A program made the translations under genes and the position numbers. Positions 42,258 through 49,451 of a DNA stretch of 64,000 nucleotides are shown piece by piece. The stretch covers positions 516,001-580,000 of the forward strand of contig NZ_CP073720.1 of assembly GCF_025137375.1 (NCBI RefSeq). The letters are read 5' to 3'. A model generated the notes under the pieces. The model ran no database searches. It had not been told where the DNA came from and saw only the letters and a program-made list of their open reading frames with translations. Source of the DNA: Dactylosporangium fulvum. Its GTDB lineage: Bacteria; Actinomycetota; Actinomycetes; Mycobacteriales; Micromonosporaceae. Each line of letters starts with the position of its first letter. The first letter of the stretch is position 1.

Positions 42258-43652
42258 ATGGCCGGACCGCCGCTCACCGTCGCCGACCTCGGCCGGCTCG
42301 GTCCCGCGCTCGGCAGCGGCGGGCAGGCCGTCGTCTACGACGCCCCCGCCCTGCACCTGCAGAACGCCCCCGGCCAGCTCGTCTACAAGGAGTACAAGCC
42401 CGGCAAGGCACCCCGCCGCGGCGACGTGCTCAGCCTCATCACGCTCCGCGACCAGCTCGGTCCGGCCGACCGCGACCGCCTCGACGGCATCGCCACCTGG
42501 CCGCTGCGCGCCGTCACCGACGGACCCGACCTGCGCGGCGTGGTCCTGCCGCGCATCCCGGGCTCGTTCTTCCAGCCGGTCACCACACCCAGCGGCAAGC
42601 GGAAGACCTGGGTCCGCGAGGTACAGCACCTCTTCGTGGACCCCGACCGGTGCCAGCGGGTCGGCATGCCGGTGCCCAGTTGGGAACAGCGGCTGACCAT
42701 CTGCCGCGACTTCGCCGCCGCCCTCGACTTCCTGCACGGGCCGGCGGTCGACGTGGTCTTCGGCGACATCAACGCCAAGAACGAGCTGTTCCGGCTCGAC
42801 AAGGAACCCACCGTGATGTTCGTGGACTGCGACGCGGTCCGCAGACGCGGTGTGGTGACCGGAGAACCACAGCTCAACGCCCCCGACTGGGAGCCGCCGA
42901 ACCGGACCTCGCTCAACCGTTCCACCGACCTCTACAAGCTGGCGCTGTTCGTGCTGCGCTGCCTGACCACCCCCGGCGACCAGGCCTCCACCAGGACCGA
43001 TCCCGCCGAGGCGGCGGGCGTGCTCGACACGACCGGACGCGCGCTGCTCGACGCGGCGCTGCTCGGCCCGGCGGCGCAGCGGCCCGAGGCGGCCGACTGG
43101 CTGCACTACCTCAGCCGGCTGCTCGGCCGGCCGCTCGATCCGCCGCAGCTCGTCGACGTCGCGATCGACCGCACCGTCGTCCCGGCCGGCGAACCGGTCA
43201 CGATCAGCTGGACGACGACCGACGCGGTGACCGTCGAGGTGATCGCACCAGGTCACGCCCCGGTGGTCGCCGACGCGCGGTCCGGCGCCGGAACGACGCA
43301 GGTCCGCCCGGCCCGCAGCGGCCAGCTGACCGTCACGGCCCGCAACGACCACGGCGCCGACTCCCGCCGGACCCCACCGGTGGCCGTCTACGACCTGCCC
43401 GACTGGTCGGCGCTGCCCGTACCGAGCCCGCAACTCCACCTCGACGCGGTCGCGCTGCCGCCGATGCCGGACCTCCGTGCGGCCCTCGCACTGCACCCGC
43501 CGCCGATTCCCGAATCGCCGTCCCACGTCACTGTCCCGACCGCAGCACCCGTATCCGGCCGGATGCCGGATGTCGACCTGAACTACGACGCCCCGATCGA
43601 CCTGGTCTCGCTGATGCTGGCCGGTCCACCGACGATGGAGGTACGCCGATGA
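42258..43652 (+). CDS. Protein-kinase-like protein (YegI-like) with Ig-like C-terminus
   Basis: A 464-residue kinase-fold protein. The glycine loop is GSGGQAVVYDAP (about residues 20-31), the VAIK-type lysine is in YKEYK, the catalytic loop is FGDINAKNELF (about 168-178, Asp and Asn conserved) and the DFG equivalent is VDCDAV (about 189). The histidine of HRD is replaced, as in YegI-type kinases. After residue 295 comes an immunoglobulin-like strand region (VPAGEPVTISWTTTDAVTVE) and a proline-rich tail. It follows the GTPase gene by one base and overlaps the DUF4407 gene by ATGA. Confidence 0.8.
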   Translation: MAGPPLTVADLGRLGPALGSGGQAVVYDAPALHLQNAPGQLVYKEYKPGKAPRRGDVLSLITLRDQLGPADRDRLDGIATWPLRAVTDGPDLRGVVLPRIPGSFFQPVTTPSGKRKTWVREVQHLFVDPDRCQRVGMPVPSWEQRLTICRDFAAALDFLHGPAVDVVFGDINAKNELFRLDKEPTVMFVDCDAVRRRGVVTGEPQLNAPDWEPPNRTSLNRSTDLYKLALFVLRCLTTPGDQASTRTDPAEAAGVLDTTGRALLDAALLGPAAQRPEAADWLHYLSRLLGRPLDPPQLVDVAIDRTVVPAGEPVTISWTTTDAVTVEVIAPGHAPVVADARSGAGTTQVRPARSGQLTVTARNDHGADSRRTPPVAVYDLPDWSALPVPSPQLHLDAVALPPMPDLRAALALHPPPIPESPSHVTVPTAAPVSGRMPDVDLNYDAPIDLVSLMLAGPPTMEVRR

Positions 43653-45091
43653 GGCCCGGTCTGGTCCTCGCCTGGGTGGGCGGGGCGCACCCGCCGCTGC
43701 TGCGCGAGTCGCCGAACGACGCCATGCGGTACAGCTCGATGGGCGCCGTGCTCGTCGGTACCGCCGGGATGGCCGCCCTGTCCGCGACATTCGCCCTGAC
43801 CACGGCGGTGCGCCTGCCGGTCGGGCCGGCCGCCGTCGTCGGCGTCCTGTGGGGCCTGCTCATCCTGAGCCTCGACCGCATGCTCGTGATCAGCATGTCC
43901 CGGCAGAACGGGTTCTGGCGCGGCCTCGGCGCCGCGCTGCCCCGGCTGGGTCTCGCGTTGCTGATCGGCACCGTCATCTCCGTGCCGCTGGTGCTGCGCA
44001 TCTTCGAGCCGGAGATCAACGCCGAGCTGAAGGTCATGCACGCCGAGCAGGGCGTGGAGAACCAGAAGAAGCTGGACGCGCAGTTCGCCGACATCGCCGG
44101 CAAGCAGCGGCGGGTCGACGAACTGCAGCGCATCGCCGGCGGCGCGGTCGTGCCCGAGGTCAGCAGCGACCCGGACGTCAAGGCCGCGCAGAAAGAGGTC
44201 GACGACGCCCAGAAGGCGTACGACACGGCGGCGGGCAACGCGCAGTGCGAACTCAACGGCACGTGCGGCACCGGCTCCAAGGGGGACGGGCCGGCCTATC
44301 AGGCCGCCAAGGCGGTGGCGGACCAGGCGCAGGAGCGCCTCAACCAGGCCAATGCCAAGCTGAAGCAGGTCACCGACGCGACGACCACTCGGCTCGGCAA
44401 CAGCGCCGCTTCCCAGCAGAAGGCCGCCCAGGACGAACTGGCGACCGCGGCGCCGGACCTGGAGCGGCGCAAGGCCGACCAGATCGCGGCACAGCGGGCG
44501 CTCGACAACGCGGAGAACGAGAGCGAGGGCCTGCTCGCCCGGCTCGAGGCGCTGGAGCAGCTGTCGAACGGCCACCCGACGATGTGGACCGCCCACCTGG
44601 CGCTCATGGCCCTGTTCGCCTGCATCGAACTGCTCCCGGTCCTCGCGAAGCTGCTGTCCAAGAACACCTCCTCGAAGTACGACGACCTGGTCGAACAGCG
44701 CGAGCAGCACGCACTCGACGCGGACCTGCGCCGGCTGGCCGACCAGGACAAGATCGACGCCCTGGCCGCGGACGCCCGCCTGCAACTGGAGACCGACCGG
44801 CTCGAGCACCAGGTCGCCCGCGGCAAACGGGCCAACCAACTGCTGGCCGAGACGCAAGAGGAACTCGCGCGCAAGGCGATCGACACCTGGGCACAGATCG
44901 CCGAGCAGCGCACCGACGAGGAACTGGACCGCTGGTACCGGCAGCACAGCCGGGGCACAGCGCGGACCGTGCACGTCCCCGCCCAGCCGGCCGTCCAGCC
45001 GGCCGTCCAGCAGGCGACGCAGCCCACCGCCCAGATGCCGGTCAACGGCCACCACCTGCACAACCCGGCGGCACCCACCGCCGGGTCCTGA
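43649..45091 (+). CDS. DUF4407 membrane coiled-coil protein
   Basis: A 480-residue protein. Three transmembrane helices lie near the N-terminus (VLVGTAGMAALSATFALTTA, VVGVLWGLLILSLDRML, LGLALLIGTVISVPLVL) and a fourth near residue 320 (WTAHLALMALFACIELLPVL). Between them lies an extracytoplasmic coiled coil of about 200 residues, with two cysteines in CELNGTCGTG that may form a disulfide. After the last helix a second cytoplasmic coiled coil and a glutamine/proline-rich tail follow. Such an architecture suits a membrane sensor that reports to the neighbouring kinase. It overlaps the kinase gene by ATGA. Confidence 0.8.
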   Translation: MRPGLVLAWVGGAHPPLLRESPNDAMRYSSMGAVLVGTAGMAALSATFALTTAVRLPVGPAAVVGVLWGLLILSLDRMLVISMSRQNGFWRGLGAALPRLGLALLIGTVISVPLVLRIFEPEINAELKVMHAEQGVENQKKLDAQFADIAGKQRRVDELQRIAGGAVVPEVSSDPDVKAAQKEVDDAQKAYDTAAGNAQCELNGTCGTGSKGDGPAYQAAKAVADQAQERLNQANAKLKQVTDATTTRLGNSAASQQKAAQDELATAAPDLERRKADQIAAQRALDNAENESEGLLARLEALEQLSNGHPTMWTAHLALMALFACIELLPVLAKLLSKNTSSKYDDLVEQREQHALDADLRRLADQDKIDALAADARLQLETDRLEHQVARGKRANQLLAETQEELARKAIDTWAQIAEQRTDEELDRWYRQHSRGTARTVHVPAQPAVQPAVQQATQPTAQMPVNGHHLHNPAAPTAGS

Positions 45092-45123
45092 CCCGAAGGA
45101 CCCAAGGGAGAGGAAGCCCGACC

Positions 45124-45834
45124 ATGGACCACTCCGGAGCGAAGCTCCTGCCGTTCTACCTCGTGATCGACGTGTCGCTGTCGATGGACGGCAGGAAGCT
45201 CGCCGCGGCCAACGACATCATGCCGCAGATCATCGACGCCCTCGCCGAGAACCCGATCCTGTCCGACAAGGTGCGGTTCGGCCTCATCGACTTCTCCGAC
45301 GACGCGCAGGTCCGGCTGCCGCTGTGCGACCTGCTCGACCCGAACCTCAGCCTGCCCGGCCTGTCGGTGCGCGGCGGGACCAGCTACTCGGCGGCGTTCA
45401 CCACGCTGCGCCACGAGATGGAGGCCAACATCGCCCAGCTCAAGGGCGACGGCTACGTGGTGCACCGCCCGGCGGTGTGGTTCATCAGCGACGGCGAGCC
45501 GACCGACTCCGACGCGGCGTGGCGCCGGGCGTTCGCCGACCTCACCACCGCCAAGGCATACCCGAACTTCATCCCGTGCGGTGTCGACCGGGCCGACCTC
45601 AAGGTCATGGGCTCGCTGATCCACCCGTCCAGCGGCAACAAGAAGATGGCGTTGTACATGATGGAGCCGGGCAACGACCCGGCCAAGGCGATCACCGGCA
45701 TGGCCGAGATCCTCATCTCCAGCATGATCCAGTCCGGCTACAGCCTCACCAGCGGCGGTACCGGCACGATCCTGCCGTCGAAGTCGAGCCTGCCGGCGGG
45801 CGTCAAGCAGTACGACCCGGACGACTTCGTCTGA
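45124..45834 (+). CDS. VWA-domain protein (YegL-like)
   Basis: A 236-residue single von Willebrand A domain. The metal-ion-dependent adhesion site is complete: DVSLSM (about residues 16-21), the threonine in GGTSYS (about 84-89) and the aspartate in SDGEPTD (about 121-127). TerY/YegL-type VWA proteins act as adaptors between kinase, phosphatase and effectors. A short C-terminal tail follows (LPAGVKQYDPDDFV). AGAGGAAG precedes the ATG. Its stop overlaps the next start by one base (TGATG). Confidence 0.85.
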   Translation: MDHSGAKLLPFYLVIDVSLSMDGRKLAAANDIMPQIIDALAENPILSDKVRFGLIDFSDDAQVRLPLCDLLDPNLSLPGLSVRGGTSYSAAFTTLRHEMEANIAQLKGDGYVVHRPAVWFISDGEPTDSDAAWRRAFADLTTAKAYPNFIPCGVDRADLKVMGSLIHPSSGNKKMALYMMEPGNDPAKAITGMAEILISSMIQSGYSLTSGGTGTILPSKSSLPAGVKQYDPDDFV

Positions 45835-47357
45835 TGAGCGAGAAGATCCTCCCCATCTACCTGCTGGTCGACCTGGGCGGGCCGGCCGGCGGGCCGAAGT
45901 CCGCCTCGGTCAACGCGTTCTACCAACGGTTCGTGGAGGACCTGAAGGCCGATCCGGACCTGGCGAAACGTGTGCGGCTGACCCTCGGCGGGTTCGGCGA
46001 CAAGCTGACCCGTTACCTGCTCAGTGTGAAGGCCGACCTCCTCGGCAACGGTGTGCTCCCGGTCGGCGGCCCGCGTTCCTATGCGACCGCGTTCCACACG
46101 GTCGAACACTGGATCCGCGAGGACACCGCGCAGTTCCTCGCCGACGGCGCGGCCGTCGCTCACCCGCTGCTGCTCATCTTCACCGACGCGCCACCGGTCG
46201 CGGGCGACGAGTGGGAGGTCGAGTTCCGCGCACTGACGGTCCGGCATCCGAAGATCGTTGTCATGCCGATCAACCACTTCGACGGCCACCGCTGGTCCGG
46301 TGTGCTGCGTTACTCGGCGGACGGCAGCTTCGGCCGGGACCGGCAGGAGCCGGAGGATCCCGTGATCGCGGCGCGGGCGATCGTGCAGGAGCACGTGGCG
46401 TCGACGGTCCCGCGACCTCGTCCCACCCCGCCGGCCGAGGCTCCATCATGGCAGGGTGCGTTCACGCCGTACCGCGTCGGAGATCCGGGAAACGCGGCGC
46501 TGAAGGTGCGGCCGCGGCCCGGCCCGGCCGAATGGGACCGGCGCGACACTGTGCTCGACGGCGTCGTCATCGCCGGCGAGCCCGGCGGGCCCGAGGTGGA
46601 ACTGCGCGCCGCCAGCGTGCGCGGCCTGGCACACCGCTACAACGGCACCGTGCGGCAGGACGAATACGCCTTCCGGTGCACCGAGGACGGCCGGCACCTC
46701 GTCCTGGCCGTGTCCGACGGCGTCTCGAACAGCAGGCTGTCACACAAGGCGGCGGCCCTCGTCTGCCGGACGGGAGCCGACCTCACGGCCACGGGCCTGG
46801 CCCTGAAACCACCGGCGGACCTGGACTGGGGCGGCCTCATGGTCGACCTGAGCCAAGGGATCGTCGACCTCGCCCGCCGGCTGCTCGACCCGCCGGCGTT
46901 GACCTACGGCGAGGTGGCCGTCCACATGGCGGCGACCGCGCTGTTCGGGGTGGTGGAACTGCACCCGGAACACGGCGACGACGTGCTGCTCGCGCACATC
47001 GGCTCGATCGGCGACTCCTCCGCCTGGGTGCTGCGCGGAGGCACCCGCTGGGAACCCCTGCAGGACGTCAAGAACAGCGACGCCGCCGTGGCGAGCACAA
47101 CGACCAAAGCACTGCCGCTGCGGTCCGCCGACGTCGCCGTCCTGGTGCGGACCGTGTGGCTGCGGCGCGGCGACGCACTCGTGCTCATGAGCGACGGCGT
47201 CGGCGACCCGCTGCTGGACGGCACCGGCACGGTCGGGCAGTTCCTCGCCGAGTCCTGGCGGGTGCCGCCACCGCCCATCCAGTTCGCCGCACAGGTCGAC
47301 TTCGCGCGCCGCTCCCACGACGACGACCGCACGGCCGTCGCGATCTGGGTCGTGTGA
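45834..47357 (+). CDS. VWA-like domain fused to PP2C phosphatase (YegK-like)
   Basis: A 507-residue fusion. Residues 1-185 form a VWA-like domain with a degraded metal site: DLGGPAG takes the place of DxSxS, while TDAPPVAGDEW is retained. Residues about 260-507 are a PP2C-type Ser/Thr phosphatase with HRYNGTVRQDEYAFR, LAVSDGVSNSRLSH, IGDSSAWVLR, LVLMSDGVGD and DDRTAVAIWV, containing the expected metal-binding aspartates. It probably reverses phosphorylation by the flanking kinases. One-base overlap with the VWA gene and a 4-base gap to the second kinase gene. Confidence 0.8.
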   Translation: MSEKILPIYLLVDLGGPAGGPKSASVNAFYQRFVEDLKADPDLAKRVRLTLGGFGDKLTRYLLSVKADLLGNGVLPVGGPRSYATAFHTVEHWIREDTAQFLADGAAVAHPLLLIFTDAPPVAGDEWEVEFRALTVRHPKIVVMPINHFDGHRWSGVLRYSADGSFGRDRQEPEDPVIAARAIVQEHVASTVPRPRPTPPAEAPSWQGAFTPYRVGDPGNAALKVRPRPGPAEWDRRDTVLDGVVIAGEPGGPEVELRAASVRGLAHRYNGTVRQDEYAFRCTEDGRHLVLAVSDGVSNSRLSHKAAALVCRTGADLTATGLALKPPADLDWGGLMVDLSQGIVDLARRLLDPPALTYGEVAVHMAATALFGVVELHPEHGDDVLLAHIGSIGDSSAWVLRGGTRWEPLQDVKNSDAAVASTTTKALPLRSADVAVLVRTVWLRRGDALVLMSDGVGDPLLDGTGTVGQFLAESWRVPPPPIQFAAQVDFARRSHDDDRTAVAIWVV

Positions 47358-47361
47358 CGAC

Positions 47362-48330
47362 ATGGAGGTCGTCACCGCCGGGCAACTGGGCAAGCTCGGC
47401 CCGCTCATCGGCAAGGGCGGGCAGGCCCACGTGTACGCCGCCCCGGGAATCCAGCTGCCCGACGCCCCGGGACCGCTGGTGTACAAGCAGTACAACCCGG
47501 GGCACAGCCCGGCGCAGGGCCTGCGCGGACTCGTCAGGTTTCGCAACAACCTCGACCGGGATCACCGGGACAGGCTGGACCGGTGCGCGGCCTGGCCGGT
47601 GCGGGTGGTGGAGGACGGCGGCCGGGTGCACGGAGTCCTGATGCGGCTCATCCCGGCCTCCTTCATGCACACCAGGATCCTGCCCGGCACCGGGACGCGG
47701 CAGACCGGCCCCCGCGAGGTACAGAACCTGATGGTGCCGCCGGAACGGGCCGGCCGGGTCGGGATGCCGGTGCCCGAACCGCAGGAACGCCTGGGCCTCT
47801 GCCGCGACCTGGCGGCGGCGCTGCACCTGTTGCACCGCAACAATCTCGTCTACGGCGACCTCAACGCCCGCAACGAGGTGTTCCGGCTCGGCGAGCATCC
47901 GACGGTGATGCTGGTCGACTGCGACGCGATCCGCAAGAGCGGCTCGGCCGCGGTGGTGCAGCAGCTCAACGCGCCCGACTGGGAGGCACCGGAGCGGTGG
48001 CTGACGATGTACACCGACCGGTACAAGTTCGGCCTGTTCGTCCTGCGCTGCTTCGCCACCGGCGAGCAGATCTCGACGACCCGGGACCCGCGCCGGGCCG
48101 ACGCCCAGCTCGACGCGGACGGTCGCCGGCTCCTGCGGCTGGCGCTGGACGACGATCGCGACCGCCGACCGACGATGCAGGAATGGGGTTGGTACCTGCA
48201 GGGCCGGCTCACCGGCCGGCCGGTGGCCACCGGCGGCACGCCGGCACCGGTGCCGGCACAGCGAACCGCAGGGTCCGCGACGACCGGCTGGATCCGCGAC
48301 AAGGGCACCGGAAAATGGGTCAGGCGATAG
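47362..48330 (+). CDS. Second protein-kinase-like protein
   Basis: A 322-residue paralogue of the kinase at 42258. It shares the same opening (GQLGKLGPLIGKGGQAHVYA), YKQYN lysine strand, catalytic loop YGDLNARNEVF (about residues 163-173) and VDCDAIRKSG (about 188-197). It lacks the Ig-like extension and ends with a basic DKGTGKWVRR tail. Two related kinase-like genes thus flank the VWA and PP2C genes. Its end overlaps the metallopeptidase gene by 16 bases. Confidence 0.8.
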   Translation: MEVVTAGQLGKLGPLIGKGGQAHVYAAPGIQLPDAPGPLVYKQYNPGHSPAQGLRGLVRFRNNLDRDHRDRLDRCAAWPVRVVEDGGRVHGVLMRLIPASFMHTRILPGTGTRQTGPREVQNLMVPPERAGRVGMPVPEPQERLGLCRDLAAALHLLHRNNLVYGDLNARNEVFRLGEHPTVMLVDCDAIRKSGSAAVVQQLNAPDWEAPERWLTMYTDRYKFGLFVLRCFATGEQISTTRDPRRADAQLDADGRRLLRLALDDDRDRRPTMQEWGWYLQGRLTGRPVATGGTPAPVPAQRTAGSATTGWIRDKGTGKWVRR

Positions 48331-49064
48331 CCGCGCCGGCCGCGGTGTGCACGATCTGCGGCCGCCGGCCGGTGGGCGGCATGCGGGTGTCGCTGTGGGG
48401 CGAGGTCACCTGCGCCGTGCACCCGGTCGGGGCCCGGTGCATGTTCTGCGCCCACACGCACGCGACCCAGGCGCCGCCCGGGTGGCGGCCGTTCATCGGC
48501 GGGACGATGCGCTGCCCGCGCTGCCTCGTGGGCGCCGTGGAGACCCAGCCGGAAGCCCGGCTGCACCTGCCGGCGGTACGGCGGCAACTGGCGGACATCG
48601 GGCTGGAGCTGCCCGAGCGGGTGTTGGTCCGCGTTGTCAGCCCGGAGGAGGTCCACGCCACGGCCGGGCCCACCCCGGGGCTGACGACCGGCGTCCTGCT
48701 CGGGCTCACGGAACAGGTGATCGGTGGAAGGGAGGGACGCCGAGTGATCGGCATCAGCGTCGTGGCAGGCATGCCGCCGACCTACTTCGGTCGGGTGGTC
48801 GCCCACGAGATCGGCCACGCGTGGCTGGCGCTGCGCGGGCGGGAGCCGGTGGACGACGTCATCGAGGAGGGGGTGTGCGAACTGTTCGCCTACGCCTGGC
48901 TCAAGCGAAACGGCACCCAGCTGGCGTGGGCGCTGCGCGAACAATGCCATGCGAACCCCGATCCCGTGTACGGCGGCGGGTTCCGCACCGTGCACGCCGC
49001 GGTCCAGACCCACGGCATCTCCGTCGTCCTGGACCGTCTGCTGCGGACGGGGGCACTGCCATGA
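48315..49064 (+). CDS. DA1-like metallopeptidase with LIM-like zinc domain
   Basis: A 249-residue protein. The N-terminus has four CxxC-type pairs (CTIC, CMFC, CPRC and nearby Cys/His in CAVHPVG), a LIM-like zinc-binding module. The C-terminal domain carries AHEIGHAWLALRG (about residues 161-173), the HExxH zinc-peptidase signature, followed by IEEGVCELFAYAWL, whose glutamate is the likely third ligand. This order (LIM, HExxH, EEGxCxLxAYxWL) is that of eukaryotic DA1 peptidases, which are activated by ubiquitination. The ATG overlaps the kinase gene end; the stop overlaps the next gene by ATGA. Confidence 0.75.
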   Translation: MGQAIAAPAAVCTICGRRPVGGMRVSLWGEVTCAVHPVGARCMFCAHTHATQAPPGWRPFIGGTMRCPRCLVGAVETQPEARLHLPAVRRQLADIGLELPERVLVRVVSPEEVHATAGPTPGLTTGVLLGLTEQVIGGREGRRVIGISVVAGMPPTYFGRVVAHEIGHAWLALRGREPVDDVIEEGVCELFAYAWLKRNGTQLAWALREQCHANPDPVYGGGFRTVHAAVQTHGISVVLDRLLRTGALP

Positions 49065-49312
49065 CCTTCTGCACGCCCACCGGCCCGCCGCGCCGGCCCG
49101 CAGCACTGCGACGAACCTTGGAGGCAACGGTGACGGTCGACCACGACGGCATCGGACCGCTCGCCGCGGACACCCGATGGCGGCTGCTCCAGCTGTTCGC
49201 CGACGAACTGACCGCCGCTCGTGCCGCCGCCCTGTCCGCCGGAGCCGACCTCGGCAACCTCGCCGCCATCGTCGACGAACGGATCCGTACCGTCGACAAC
49301 GACGGTCGCTGA
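49061..49312 (+). CDS. Small helical protein A
   Basis: An 83-residue protein. The last 45 residues are helical (RWRLLQLFADELTAARAAAL, SAGADLGNLAAIVDERIRTV). This part resembles the whole of the small protein at 62836 (LREAALAAGAAPESVTETV, then EERRRLID). The N-terminus is proline-rich. It overlaps the metallopeptidase gene by ATGA and is last in the GTPase-kinase operon. Function unknown; perhaps an adaptor or autoinhibitory peptide. Confidence 0.65.
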   Translation: MTFCTPTGPPRRPAALRRTLEATVTVDHDGIGPLAADTRWRLLQLFADELTAARAAALSAGADLGNLAAIVDERIRTVDNDGR

Positions 49313-49451
49313 GCCACACCACCGGTTCCTCCGGCATCTCCGGCCGTCTCGCCACCGGACTTCACCGCTTCGGGCCGACCTGTGACACCGGTAGGGATCG
49401 ATCTGCCCGGCCACGGCTGACAGCCGCCGGGAGACACGAGACGATGGCGGC

